Source: Solibacillus sp. FSL H8-0523 | GTDB lineage: Bacteria; Bacillota; Bacilli; Bacillales_A; Planococcaceae | Assembly (NCBI RefSeq): GCF_038051985.1 | Contig: NZ_CP150291.1 | Span: 3,410,001 to 3,474,000 of the forward strand | Direction of reading: 5' to 3' | DNA length: 64,000 nt | Shown: in pieces, positions 54,573-64,000 of the stretch | Layout: each line of letters starts with the position of its first letter | Numbering within the stretch: position 1 is the first letter of the stretch | Position numbers and translations under genes: made by a program | The notes under the pieces: generated by a model | What the model saw: the letters and a program-made list of their open reading frames with translations, nothing else | What the model was told of the DNA's origin: nothing | The model's database searches: none

Positions 54573-55550
54573 TTAGGACTGCAATGTTTGTTGTTTTTGT
54601 GCGGCATATTCAAATAGCCAATCTGCTAAATTTTTAGCATCATGACGAACCGTGCCTTTATGAATAAGTGCAATTTCTTTTTTTATTAACTTCACGCCCA
54701 TTTGTTGAAGTTTTTCTTCATCAAAGTATACAGGTTCTGCATTTTCTTCGCGATACTGTGCATAAATTGCAGATGGCAAATCTTTTTCATTAAATAATAC
54801 TGATTCAATAAATGCCTCTCCAACATGCTCATGAATCGCTTCAATATGCTGCGATACTGAGTAATGAATCGTTTCGCCTTTTTGTGTCATTAAATTGGCG
54901 ATATAAATCTTTTCGCCCTTTGCTTTGACAACAGCCTGACCGATCCCTTTTACTAAAAGATTTGGAATAATACTTGTATATAAACTTCCTGGACCAATCA
55001 ATATATAGTCTGCACGTTCAATTGCATGGACAGCGGCTGGTATTGGCTTTAAGTTACTCGGCTCTAAGAAAACACGTTTAATCGGCGCTTTGCCTGATGG
55101 AACTTTTGACTCCCCAACAATTGTTGTTCCGTCGATTAACTCCGCATGCAATGTCACCTTTTTATTGGCAGCTGGAATGACTTTCCCATGCACATTTAAA
55201 ACTTTACTCATTTCCGCAATTGCATGGTTGAAGTCCCCTGTAATTTCTGTCAGGGCCGTTAACATTAAATTTCCTAATGAATGGCCACCTAAATCATTTG
55301 ACTGTGAAAAACGGAACTGAAACATTTGCTCCACTAAGGGCTCCACGTCAGATAGGGCTGCAATGACATTGCGTACATCCCCTGGTGGTGGGATATCATA
55401 GTCATCGCGTAAACGCCCAGAAGAGCCACCGTCATCGGCTACGGTGACGATCGCTGTAATATCAAACGGATATTGCTTTAAGCCACGTAATATTGTCGAT
55501 AACCCGGTGCCCCCACCAATGACGACGATGCGGGTTTTCTTTTTTTTCAT
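54573..55550 (-). CDS. yvcK: YvcK/CofD-like gluconeogenesis factor
   Basis: The 325-aa protein belongs to the CofD-like YvcK family, which binds UDP-sugars and is needed for growth on gluconeogenic carbon and for cell shape. Signature blocks are VVIGGGTGLSTILRGLK at the N-terminus, VADDGGSSGRLRDDYDIPPP, and LIGPGSLYTSIIPNLLV. It starts 4 bp after rapZ, an operon arrangement found across Firmicutes. Confidence 0.95.
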   Translation of the reverse strand: MKKKKTRIVVIGGGTGLSTILRGLKQYPFDITAIVTVADDGGSSGRLRDDYDIPPPGDVRNVIAALSDVEPLVEQMFQFRFSQSNDLGGHSLGNLMLTALTEITGDFNHAIAEMSKVLNVHGKVIPAANKKVTLHAELIDGTTIVGESKVPSGKAPIKRVFLEPSNLKPIPAAVHAIERADYILIGPGSLYTSIIPNLLVKGIGQAVVKAKGEKIYIANLMTQKGETIHYSVSQHIEAIHEHVGEAFIESVLFNEKDLPSAIYAQYREENAEPVYFDEEKLQQMGVKLIKKEIALIHKGTVRHDAKNLADWLFEYAAQKQQTLQS

Positions 55551-55554
55551 GCAA

Positions 55555-56436
55555 TCAATCCTTCCTGTGATTGATATCTCGATGTGTAATCACAACTTGA
55601 TCGTTTTTCGCTAATAGCTTACCAAAATATTCTGCAAGCGTAACAGAGCGATGCTGACCACCTGTACAGCCAAATGCAATAACAAGCTGTGATTTACCCT
55701 CATTACGGTACTGTGGAATCATAAAGGTAAACAAGTCAGTTAACTTTGCAATTAACTGTTGCGTTTCCTCCGTCGCTAAAACATACGATGATACTTCTGT
55801 TTGGAGACCTGTTTTAGGACGTAGCTCTTCCACATAATATGGATTTTTTAAAAAGCGGACATCAAATACTAAATCGGCATCAATCGGCATGCCATGCTTA
55901 AAGCCAAATGACATGACATTCAATGAAAAGGTTGGACTGTTTTGGTTATCAAATTCTTTCACGATACGGTCGCGTAATTCACGTGGCTTTAGCGATGATG
56001 TATTGACAACAGTTTTCGCGCGACCTTTTAACTCAGATAATAATTCACGCTCTAGTTGAATCCCTTCAAGCGGTAATCCTTGAGGCGCTAGTGGGTGTGA
56101 GCGACGTGATTCTTTATAACGGCGCACCAGTGTCGCGTCGTCTGAATCTAAGTATAAAATACGCGCGAGTAAATCTTCTTCTTCTAGAAGAACATCTAAT
56201 GTTTCAATTAATGAGTCAAAAAACTCTCGCCCTCGTAAATCCATTACAACAGCAATGCGGGTAATTTTCTTTTCAGAATCCTTCATTAGCGCTAAAAACG
56301 TAATGAGTAATTCTGGCGGTAAATTATCAACGCAGTAATAGCCTAAGTCTTCAAAACTTTGAACTGCTACAGTTTTCCCTGCCCCGGACATTCCCGTAAT
56401 AATAACCAACTCATGTGTATAGCTCAGACTACCCAC
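55555..56436 (-). CDS. rapZ: RNase adapter / nucleotide-binding protein RapZ (YvcJ)
   Basis: The 293-aa protein has Walker A GMSGAGKT (~15-22), a [17 protein letters not shown] block and the C-terminal [15 protein letters not shown] that marks the RapZ family. In B. subtilis YvcJ hydrolyses NTP and affects competence; in E. coli RapZ targets GlmZ RNA. Here it sits in the conserved cluster between the nudix gene and yvcK. Confidence 0.95.
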   Translation of the reverse strand: MGSLSYTHELVIITGMSGAGKTVAVQSFEDLGYYCVDNLPPELLITFLALMKDSEKKITRIAVVMDLRGREFFDSLIETLDVLLEEEDLLARILYLDSDDATLVRRYKESRRSHPLAPQGLPLEGIQLERELLSELKGRAKTVVNTSSLKPRELRDRIVKEFDNQNSPTFSLNVMSFGFKHGMPIDADLVFDVRFLKNPYYVEELRPKTGLQTEVSSYVLATEETQQLIAKLTDLFTFMIPQYRNEGKSQLVIAFGCTGGQHRSVTLAEYFGKLLAKNDQVVITHRDINHRKD

Positions 56437-56451
56437 AGCATTTCATCTCCT

Positions 56452-56922
56452 CTATTTTTCTTCAATCGAATTTTGGATTTTCTTGCTAATCAGTTCAAAA
56501 TCCTCTGTATATTCAAATGTACCATACTGCATCCCTTTATTTAACGCTGCAAATAATAAATTGGGTCGGTCGCCCTCTGCCATCGGAAGCTCGTTTAGAC
56601 TAGCAATTGGATGCCAACCTAAAATCCCTTCGCGCGTTTCAACAAATGGCGTGCCTTCCACATCATGGGCAACAAACGTATAGAGCATCCATTCATCCAC
56701 AACAGTATCGCCGTTTTTAATGACCATTGTATATGCACCTTTTAAATGAACATTTTTTGGTGTTAAGTTTGTTTCTTCTTGAAATTCGCGTATAGCGGAT
56801 TCGAAGATGGATTCACCTAACTCCATTTTGCCTCCTGGCGCTACAAACCACCCGCGTCTCGGTTTTTGAAGGAGTAGCACTTTTCCATCTTTTATTGCTA
56901 ATAAATTCGTAATACGTTGCAT
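56452..56922 (-). CDS. NUDIX hydrolase (YvcI-like)
   Basis: The 156-aa protein contains a Nudix box, GGKMELGESIFESAIREFQE followed by ETNL, close to GX5EX7REUXEEXGU. It is the first gene of the rapZ cluster, as yvcI is in B. subtilis. MutT-like members hydrolyse nucleoside diphosphate derivatives; the substrate here is unknown. The start at 56922 has GAGGTG 6 nt upstream. Confidence 0.92.
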   Translation of the reverse strand: MQRITNLLAIKDGKVLLLQKPRRGWFVAPGGKMELGESIFESAIREFQEETNLTPKNVHLKGAYTMVIKNGDTVVDEWMLYTFVAHDVEGTPFVETREGILGWHPIASLNELPMAEGDRPNLLFAALNKGMQYGTFEYTEDFELISKKIQNSIEEK

Positions 56923-57063
56923 ACGTAACACCTCAGTTCTTTTCATCTAAGCTTATTTCTATTATACCTTGTCCTATGCATTCAGTAAAAGAGCGCGATT
57001 CCAGTTAATGTATACGCAATAGTTTATCTTGGAGCTTTTTTTCGTATAAAGGTTTCCTTATTT

Positions 57064-57150
57064 ATTGGCGGGCTACGGCATGACAGCATTATGGCCACGT
57101 GGTACGTGTCCATACTACTGTCTTTAATGCCGCATGCGAGGCCCGCCAAT
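57064..57150. repeat. large multi-layer palindrome
   Basis: ATTGGCGGGC (57064-57073) and GCCCGCCAAT (57141-57150) form a perfect outer stem. Inside lie GGCAT/ATGCC, GACAG/CTGTC and ATGG/CCAT. The piece GGCATGACAG also occurs in the long REP-like element at 27991. The spacer 56947-57437 holds no gene; the stretch 57151-57300 shows a further short AT/GC inverted segment only. Confidence 0.75.
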
Positions 57151-57311
57151 ACAAAAATTTCGCTTTCGTTATAAAGTTAAGAATGCATTATACTACCGCT
57201 TGCGCTATCGCGAGGCGGTGGTTTCACTTCCTTAATTAAGTGTGCTTTAAATCATTAGATTGCTATTTATAGTGAGCTTCAAATTATGATGAACCTAATC
57301 ATCACAAAAAG

Positions 57312-57345
57312 AGGTTGCTTCGGCGCTTTACGCTCGAAACAACCT
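57312..57345 (-). terminator. trxB terminator
   Basis: On the minus strand AGGTTG.TTCG pairs with CGAA.CAACCT with one mismatch, followed by CTTTTTG. It lies ~90 bp after the trxB stop. Confidence 0.7.
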
Positions 57346-57437
57346 TAAGGCGAATCAGGATATAAGGGGGTTAAACGAATTTCTATGTTTAGTATACCCT
57401 ATCTTTGTAACGATTCGATTACATTTATGTTAAAGAA

Positions 57438-58400
<963 letters not shown>

Positions 58401-58459
58401 CTATACCAATATCTAGTATTTATCGTATAAGATAAACGTGATAAATACAACTTTACTGC

Positions 58460-59986
58460 TTATTCAGAGTCAATTGGTACGAAATTATATAGTTCATCAT
58501 TATATTTCGATAATGTCGATGTGGAAATACCGTATTTTGTCGCCATTTCCTTTTTTGTGATTTTATTGTCTAATGCCACATGGAATGAATATTCAATTGC
58601 TGCTGCAAGCGCTGCACAGTTTTTAAATGCATAGTCTTGCTTGAACGCCATTTCGCCAAGCGCAAACCAGGTACTTAAAATTTGTGCGACTTCTATCTTA
58701 ATCGCGCCATTGGTTTCGACGATTAATTCGGCCACCTGCATAAAGCGCATGAATGCCATTTCTTCTTTGCTCGCCTTGTTAAACTCATAGTCTAATGCGT
58801 AGGCTAAGCTTAACTTTTCGAGAGCTGAAAAATTTGGCACATTCAGTAATGTAGGATGTGCGACAATTTCCTGCTTATGCGCAGAACGCTTCAATAAAAA
58901 CAGACCAAACAGTCGGCTCGATTCATGTTCATCCGATAACTGACGGATAATAAATTCACGGTGGTTTTCCGCTGAATTACGTAAGCGTCCATCCTCGCCT
59001 TTTATCCAAGGTTCTAAGCCTTCTTTTGAAGGGTCCATTTTAATAAGCGTTTGCCATGATTCGTTGGCAATTTGTTCATGCCCTGAAAAATAGGCGGACT
59101 GTGCAAGCCAAAAATAAAAGCCTGTGTCACCCTCATAGCCGCGCTTACTCATCGAGCGTAACCATTTATACGCCTGTTCATATTCACCAACAAGTGCGAA
59201 TGTCGCCCCTAATTTGTAGCGGTTATCCCAATCGTATGGCTGAATTTTCACGAGTAATGCGAGTAAACTTTCGAGCTCTTCTATATTTTTATCATAATAA
59301 GCAAATACCGCTAAATTACAGAGGGCATGTAAGTTGCCTTTGTTTTCACGCAGTACTTTATATAATAACGCGCGGGCCTGTTCTGCCTCGCCGATATAAA
59401 AGTAAGCAAGCGCTAAATTATTATAGGCATTCCATAGATCTGGAAATTCCTCAATTGTTTGCTCTAATACTTCAATCGCCTGTTGAAAGTCACCTTTTTC
59501 CATTAAACGACGCGCCTTTTCCTGCGCAACAATTTTTGCCCCTTCAAATTCATCCATGTCCTCGATATCTTCTGCTACAAAATCAACAAAATCTAAAATC
59601 TCTGCAGCATCTTCAAGATAAGCACCATTTGGCTCCATTTCTAAATACTTTGCCGCGTATTTTTGCGCATCTGCGATATGCCCGATACAACCTGACACTT
59701 CTGCTAGCATGAACACCATTTCCGCCTCGTTCGGTTCCATGCTGTATGCCGTGTGAATAAGCTCATACGCATGATCAAAGTTTTGTAATTCCATTTCTAA
59801 AATGCCATATTGTAGTAACACGTGCGCGTCATCTGGGCTTAACTCAGCCGCGCGCTTAATATACTTATACGCTTTATCCATTTCATCACGATCTATTGCT
59901 TTTAATGCTTTATTGTAATAATAATCACCATTCGGAACAAACGACACGACATTTGTAGCTTTTTCTTTTAAACGTTTATTTTCCAA
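58460..59986 (-). CDS. TPR-repeat protein with C-terminal helix-turn-helix
   Basis: The 508-aa cytoplasmic protein carries several tetratricopeptide repeats in residues ~20-310 (such as AYKYIKRAAELSPDDAHVLL and WNAYNNLALAYFYIGEAEQA). It ends in a short helix-turn-helix (KKEMATKYGISTSTLSKYND). It starts with TTG, 7 nt after GGAGG. It corresponds in place and layout to YvcD-like proteins near trxB and the his genes of Bacillus. The function is not known; the DNA-binding end suggests a regulatory role. Confidence 0.88.
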   Translation of the reverse strand: MENKRLKEKATNVVSFVPNGDYYYNKALKAIDRDEMDKAYKYIKRAAELSPDDAHVLLQYGILEMELQNFDHAYELIHTAYSMEPNEAEMVFMLAEVSGCIGHIADAQKYAAKYLEMEPNGAYLEDAAEILDFVDFVAEDIEDMDEFEGAKIVAQEKARRLMEKGDFQQAIEVLEQTIEEFPDLWNAYNNLALAYFYIGEAEQARALLYKVLRENKGNLHALCNLAVFAYYDKNIEELESLLALLVKIQPYDWDNRYKLGATFALVGEYEQAYKWLRSMSKRGYEGDTGFYFWLAQSAYFSGHEQIANESWQTLIKMDPSKEGLEPWIKGEDGRLRNSAENHREFIIRQLSDEHESSRLFGLFLLKRSAHKQEIVAHPTLLNVPNFSALEKLSLAYALDYEFNKASKEEMAFMRFMQVAELIVETNGAIKIEVAQILSTWFALGEMAFKQDYAFKNCAALAAAIEYSFHVALDNKITKKEMATKYGISTSTLSKYNDELYNFVPIDSE

Positions 59987-60058
59987 TAAAATTCCTCCGA
60001 GTCATTTTCCGTTCGCTTTTTATATATGAAAGTTTATTTTGTTTTTACACAAAGAAAT

Positions 60059-60084
60059 AAGGAACGAGCATAATGTCGTCCCTT
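60059..60084 (-). terminator. possible terminator of the his operon
   Basis: On the minus strand AAGG.ACGA pairs with TCGT.CCTT with one mismatch, followed by ATTTCTTTG. It lies ~115 bp after the hisI stop, upstream of the TPR gene. Confidence 0.55.
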
Positions 60085-60200
60085 AATTCATTCCTATTAT
60101 TATAGCATATTCACATCTAATGTCATAAAGCGAAACTTTAAGCAATGGGAATTTCCCTTCCCTCATTATTAGTGCATGGAGCTACTTTGGATTTCACGGA

Positions 60201-60824
60201 TTATTTTTGTGGTTTTTTACCTTCATGACGTTTTTGTAGCACATCTAATACTTCATAAACATCTACTTTTTGTTCTTGTAGTAACACTAATAAGTGATAC
60301 ATTAAATCCGCTGCTTCCCATTTCACTTCTTCTGCGTCACGGTTTTTCGCGCCGATTACAACTTCTGTTGCTTCTTCGCCGACTTTTTTACAAATTTTAT
60401 CGATGCCTTTTTCGAATAAGTACGTTGTATACGCACCTTCTGGCATATCAATTTCGCGTTGTTTAATGACGTTTGCAAGTTCTGGTAAAATGCCAACAGA
60501 GCCTGGGCGTTCGTTGTCTACAAGTGTTTCTGTAAAGCATGATGTTGTGCCGTTGTGGCAAGCTGGACCCGCTGGAACGACCTCAATAACCAATGCATCT
60601 TGATCGCAGTCCGCTTTAATTGACACCACTTTTTGCGTGTTGCCACTTGTTGCGCCTTTGTGCCACAGTTCATTACGTGAACGTGAGAAGAACCATGTTT
60701 CGTTTGTTTCAATTGTTTTTTGTAAAGATTCTGCGTTCATGTAAGCTACTGTTAATACTTCTTTTGATTGTGCGTCTTGGATTACTGCAGGAATTAATCC
60801 TTGCTCATTAAATTTTACGTTCAT
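60201..60824 (-). CDS. hisI: bifunctional phosphoribosyl-AMP cyclohydrolase / phosphoribosyl-ATP pyrophosphatase
   Basis: The 207-aa fusion carries out steps two and three of histidine synthesis. The HisI half (~1-110) has [20 protein letters not shown] and the zinc ligands in KADCDQDA and [11 protein letters not shown]. The HisE half (~115-200) has the helical [14 protein letters not shown]-like block (read here as [16 protein letters not shown]) and [10 protein letters not shown]. It overlaps hisF by 4 nt and is last in the his operon. Confidence 0.96.
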   Translation of the reverse strand: MNVKFNEQGLIPAVIQDAQSKEVLTVAYMNAESLQKTIETNETWFFSRSRNELWHKGATSGNTQKVVSIKADCDQDALVIEVVPAGPACHNGTTSCFTETLVDNERPGSVGILPELANVIKQREIDMPEGAYTTYLFEKGIDKICKKVGEEATEVVIGAKNRDAEEVKWEAADLMYHLLVLLQEQKVDVYEVLDVLQKRHEGKKPQK

Positions 60825-61579
60825 CGGACTTGGACCCCTTTTTGTTGTAAGTAGCTTTTCACTTCAGCTACGCTCGTTTCTTTATAGTGGAAAATACTCG
60901 CAGCCAGTGCGGCATCTGTATCAACATCTTGTAGTACTTCACGGAAATGCTCAGCGTTACCAGCACCGCCACTTGCAATGACTGGTACGGTTACAGCTTC
61001 ACGTACCGCTTTTGTTAAGGCTAAATCAAAGCCTGATTTTTCACCATCTTGGTTCATGGACGTCAGTAAAATTTCACCCGCGCCAAGTCGAACTGCTTCT
61101 TTTGCCCATTCAATTACCTGCCACTCTGTCTTATTACGGCCACCATGCGTGTACACCATCCATGTGCCATCTTCTTCAGAAAAACGTGCATCAATCGCAC
61201 ACACGATACATTGTGCGCCGAAATAATCTGAGCCTTCTTTAATAAGCTCCGGGCGCTCTAATGCGGATGTGTTCACTGATACTTTATCAGCACCTGCACG
61301 CAAAATTCGCTTCATGTCATCTAATGTGCGAATCCCACCACCTACTGTGAATGGAATCGCGAGTGCAGATGCGGTTTGACGTACAACATCGACCATTGTT
61401 TCGCGGCCTTCATGAGATGCAGAAATATCTAAAAATACGAGTTCATCTGCCCCTTGCTCGTCATAAAACTTCGCAAGTTCAACTGGGTCACCTGCATCGC
61501 GTAATTCAACAAACTGGATCCCTTTTACTACGCGACCTTCTTTTACGTCAAGGCATGGAATAATTCGTTTTGTTAACAT
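60821..61579 (-). CDS. hisF: imidazole glycerol phosphate synthase cyclase subunit
   Basis: HisF (252 aa) is a (beta/alpha)8 barrel that makes IGP and AICAR from PRFAR and ammonia supplied by His[21 protein letters not shown] holds catalytic Asp11, and the second catalytic Asp is in [17 protein letters not shown]. Phosphate-binding loops appear in [10 protein letters not shown] and PVIASGGAG. The ATG at 61579 overlaps the hisH stop by 7 nt. Confidence 0.96.
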   Translation of the reverse strand: MLTKRIIPCLDVKEGRVVKGIQFVELRDAGDPVELAKFYDEQGADELVFLDISASHEGRETMVDVVRQTASALAIPFTVGGGIRTLDDMKRILRAGADKVSVNTSALERPELIKEGSDYFGAQCIVCAIDARFSEEDGTWMVYTHGGRNKTEWQVIEWAKEAVRLGAGEILLTSMNQDGEKSGFDLALTKAVREAVTVPVIASGGAGNAEHFREVLQDVDTDAALAASIFHYKETSVAEVKSYLQQKGVQVR

Positions 61580-62190
61580 ACACTCATGACTCCCTTCGCC
61601 CACGCTGTTAGTAAATGCACGCCAAACTGACCCGATTTTTCTGGGTGGAACTGCATGCCGGTAAAGTTATTTTTCGCCACAATCCCAGGTACTTCTACGT
61701 TTTCATAATCCGCATACGCGACAAGCTCTTCCTTGTTCATAGCACTCGCATAAAATGAATGCACAAAGTACACATGACGTGCTTCTGGTAATGCTTGCTC
61801 GTTTAACCAATTTGGTGTTTGCTGCAGCTCTAAGTTGTTCCAGCCCATGTGCGGGATACGTGACACCCCTTCAAAGCGCTGGATACGACCTGTGAAAATG
61901 CCTAACCCTTTTGTCGGTGTTACTTCATCGCTTTCTTCAAATAACAGCTGCATGCCTAAGCAAATACCTAATAGCGGCTTGTTTGTTGTTTTAATAAAGT
62001 CGATTAAATCCGTCTCTGCTAAACGTTTCATCGCATCGGGAAATGCGCCAACGCCTGGTAATACGAGCGCATCAACTGCTTGTAGCTGTGCTTTATCACT
62101 TGTGACAATCACTTGTGCATCCAGCTTTTTTAATGCTTGCTCGACGCTAAATAGATTGCCCATACCGTAATCAATTACGCCAATCTTCAC
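61573..62190 (-). CDS. hisH: imidazole glycerol phosphate synthase glutaminase subunit
   Basis: HisH (205 aa) is a class I glutamine amidotransferase that feeds ammonia to HisF. The oxyanion strand [13 protein letters not shown], nucleophile Cys in [11 protein letters not shown] (~79) and the His-Glu pair in [13 protein letters not shown] complete the triad. It overlaps hisB by 4 nt and runs directly into hisF; in Bacillus hisA normally sits between them. Confidence 0.96.
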   Translation of the reverse strand: MKIGVIDYGMGNLFSVEQALKKLDAQVIVTSDKAQLQAVDALVLPGVGAFPDAMKRLAETDLIDFIKTTNKPLLGICLGMQLLFEESDEVTPTKGLGIFTGRIQRFEGVSRIPHMGWNNLELQQTPNWLNEQALPEARHVYFVHSFYASAMNKEELVAYADYENVEVPGIVAKNNFTGMQFHPEKSGQFGVHLLTAWAKGVMSVC

Positions 62191-62777
62191 GTTAACAGCC
62201 CCTTCGTTGATGGCACGCCTTTTACGCGCGGGTCAATTTGAACAGCATCATCTAATGCACGTGCTAATGCTTTAAAGATTGCTTCGATAATATGATGTGT
62301 ATTGTGACCATATGGCACGATGACATGTAAGTTAATGCGTGCTTCAAGCGCAAACTTCCACAAAAATTCATGCACTAATTCCGTATCAAAATTGCCGACC
62401 TTCGCATTTAATGACGGTGTGATGCGGTATTCTAAATGTGGACGGTTTGAGCAATCGACCACAACTTGCGCTAATGCATCATCCATTGGAACAAAAGCAT
62501 TGCCGTAGCGTTTAATGCCCTTTTTATCGCCTAATGCTTCACGGAATACTTGTCCTAATACGATCCCGATATCCTCTGTAGTATGGTGATCATCAATCCA
62601 TATGTCACCATTGGCAATAATTTTCCCATCAAATAAACCGTGCTTAATAAATAGGTCTAGCATATGGTCCATAAAGCCAACGCCCGTTTTAATTTCAGCT
62701 TGGCCTGTCCCATCTAAGTTTAGTTCCACTGCAATTTTTGTTTCATTCGTATTTCGTTCAATTTTCGCAAAGCGCAT
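62187..62777 (-). CDS. hisB: imidazoleglycerol-phosphate dehydratase
   Basis: HisB (196 aa, dehydratase only) converts IGP to imidazole acetol phosphate. The metal-binding His motifs GFMDHMLDLFIKHG, DDHHTTEDIGIVLG and YGHNTHHIIEAIFKA are present. It begins 1 bp after hisD. No phosphatase domain is fused, as expected in Firmicutes. Confidence 0.97.
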   Translation of the reverse strand: MRFAKIERNTNETKIAVELNLDGTGQAEIKTGVGFMDHMLDLFIKHGLFDGKIIANGDIWIDDHHTTEDIGIVLGQVFREALGDKKGIKRYGNAFVPMDDALAQVVVDCSNRPHLEYRITPSLNAKVGNFDTELVHEFLWKFALEARINLHVIVPYGHNTHHIIEAIFKALARALDDAVQIDPRVKGVPSTKGLLT

Positions 62778-62778
62778 G

Positions 62779-64000
62779 TTATTCGTCTCCTTTAATCCAG
62801 CCGCGTGATTCTACTGCACGTGCATGACCTTCTAAACCTTCAAGACGTGCTAGGCGGGCAATTTTTGGCGCATTTTGTTGCCATGTTTTTTCGCTATAAT
62901 ACACAACGCTCGTGCGCTTAATGAAATCATCGACATTTAAGCCACTTGCAAAGCGTGCTGTTGAATTTGTTGGTAATACGTGGTTTGTTCCTGCAAAGTA
63001 GTCGCCCACTGGTTCTGAGCTATAGCGACCAATGAAAATCGCGCCAGCATGCGTAATCATTTCAGAAACTTCTTCTGCATTTTCTGTTACGACTTCTAAG
63101 TGCTCTGGTGCTAATGAATTGACTGCAGCAACCGCTTGTTCAATTGATTCTGCTACATATATTTGACCGAAGTTTTCAATTGCTTTACGTGCAATCGCTT
63201 CACGCGGTAATTTTTTTAACTGAATTTCAACTTGCTCTGCAACCTCGTCGGCTAAATCATCGCTCGTGGTAATGAGTACCGCACAAGCTAATGCATCGTG
63301 CTCTGCTTGTGATAACAAGTCGGCTGCGATTTCGTCCGCATATGCCGTTTCATCGGCTAACACACAAATTTCAGAAGGACCAGCAATCATATCAATCGCC
63401 ACTTCTCCGAACACCTCACGCTTCGCTAATGCAACGAAGATATTGCCTGGGCCGGTAATTTTATCAACCGCTGCAATTGTTTCTGTGCCGTATGCTAATG
63501 CGGCAATGGCCTGTGCACCGCCTGCTTTATAAATTTCCGTTACCCCTAAAATATGTGCTGCTACAAGTACTGCATCTGGAAGCTTGCCGTCTTTTCCGGC
63601 AGGTGATGTAATAACGATTCGTTTTACGCCTGCAACTTGTGCTGGAATAACGTTCATTAATACCGAAGATGGATAAGCCGCCGAGCCACCTGGTACATAA
63701 AGACCTACTGCATCAAGCGCGGTAATACGCTGTGCTAAATAAGAGCCATCTTGAAGTGGTAACTGGAAACCATTACGCTTTTGTTCATTATGATAAAGAC
63801 GGATATTGTCCGCTGCTTCTTGTAAATCTTGTACTAATTGTGGGTCGAAATGATTCACAGCCTCTGTGATTTCATGCATGGACACACGCAAGTTTTCTGG
63901 TGCGAAGCCGTCCCATTTTTCACTATAGTATTTAATCGCCGCATCACCTTTCGCACGAACGTCTGCAATGACTTCACGTACGGTTTGTAATTGCTGCTCG
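62779..64000 (-). CDS. hisD: histidinol dehydrogenase (N-terminus beyond the window)
   Basis: HisD oxidises histidinol to histidine in two NAD-dependent steps. The frame remains open to the window end: 406 codons are visible and about 20 N-terminal residues are missing. Family blocks include GLYVPGGSAAYPSSVLMNVI, VDKITGPGNIFVALAKREVF, the zinc-site region DLLSQAEHDALACAVL and APEHLEVVTENA. The end lies 1 bp from hisB. The internal TTG at 63891 is not the true start, because the reading continues upstream with VREVIADVRAKGDAAIKYYS. Confidence 0.96.
   Translation of the reverse strand, partial: EQQLQTVREVIADVRAKGDAAIKYYSEKWDGFAPENLRVSMHEITEAVNHFDPQLVQDLQEAADNIRLYHNEQKRNGFQLPLQDGSYLAQRITALDAVGLYVPGGSAAYPSSVLMNVIPAQVAGVKRIVITSPAGKDGKLPDAVLVAAHILGVTEIYKAGGAQAIAALAYGTETIAAVDKITGPGNIFVALAKREVFGEVAIDMIAGPSEICVLADETAYADEIAADLLSQAEHDALACAVLITTSDDLADEVAEQVEIQLKKLPREAIARKAIENFGQIYVAESIEQAVAAVNSLAPEHLEVVTENAEEVSEMITHAGAIFIGRYSSEPVGDYFAGTNHVLPTNSTARFASGLNVDDFIKRTSVVYYSEKTWQQNAPKIARLARLEGLEGHARAVESRGWIKGDE

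Noticed and set aside
59056-59712. 218-codon plus-strand frame antisense to the TPR gene
   Set aside because: It is fully contained in a well-supported gene on the other strand and shows a His/Leu-rich composition typical of antisense translation.

Overview
The window comes from a low-GC, spore-forming Firmicute of the order Bacillales, most likely Planococcaceae (Solibacillus/Lysinibacillus type). Evidence: a cggR-gapA-pgk-tpiA-gpmI-eno glycolytic operon; the rapZ-yvcK-whiA-crh cluster; secG-est-rnr-smpB-ssrA in Bacillus order; a CotF-like spore coat gene; AGGAGG-type ribosome binding sites; and a short tmRNA tag ending LAFAA. Most genes lie on the minus strand. Family calls rest on recognised motifs; no database search was run.

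Region 1 (1-10,060) is accessory DNA abutting the 3' end of ssrA. It holds the N-terminus of an AbiH-like protein, a frameshifted copy of the hsdR 3' end, a complete type I restriction-modification operon (hsdM-hsdS-hsdR), an orphan YefM-type antitoxin, a zinc-ribbon hypothetical, 22-bp tandem repeats with palindromes, a 5'-truncated minus-strand gene, and a tyrosine recombinase without its N-terminal arm domain. This looks like a decayed integrated element carrying defence genes.

Region 2 (10,060-22,350) carries ssrA, an AraC-type regulator, smpB, rnr, an Est30-like esterase and secG. An iron block follows: a siderophore-type binding lipoprotein divergent from two paralogous unknown genes, with overlapping promoters and two Fur-box matches. 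Next come a tiny acidic lipoprotein, a DHA2 efflux pump, a SET-domain gene and an LmrA/YxaF-type TetR regulator. Matching operators lie before the pump and before the regulator.

Region 3 (22,351-30,623) is the glycolytic operon with a CggR operator and a strong promoter. Two intergenic spaces inside it are swollen by REP-like palindromic elements. A small glutaredoxin-like gene lies upstream.

Region 4 (30,672-35,258) encodes an exported repeat protein, a TPM-domain protein, LemA and a CotF-like coat protein. Region 5 (35,318-47,490) is a complete reductive pyrimidine degradation cluster: NCS1 permease, PreA/PreT dihydropyrimidine dehydrogenase, dihydropyrimidinase, N-carbamoyl-beta-alanine amidohydrolase, omega-aminotransferase and acylating semialdehyde dehydrogenase, with a PucR regulator. 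Uracil or thymine would be taken up, reduced, opened, decarbamoylated, transaminated and fed to acyl-CoA.

Region 6 (47,541-51,339) is a polar amino-acid ABC transporter with two similar binding lipoproteins, separated by a Bacillales-type palindromic repeat. Region 7 (51,340-64,000) has tRNA-Arg(CCG), clpP with a CtsR-like box, crh-whiA-yvcK-rapZ-nudix, trxB, a TPR protein and the end of the histidine operon (hisD-B-H-F-IE). In the his operon hisH overlaps hisF directly, so hisA is missing from its usual place.
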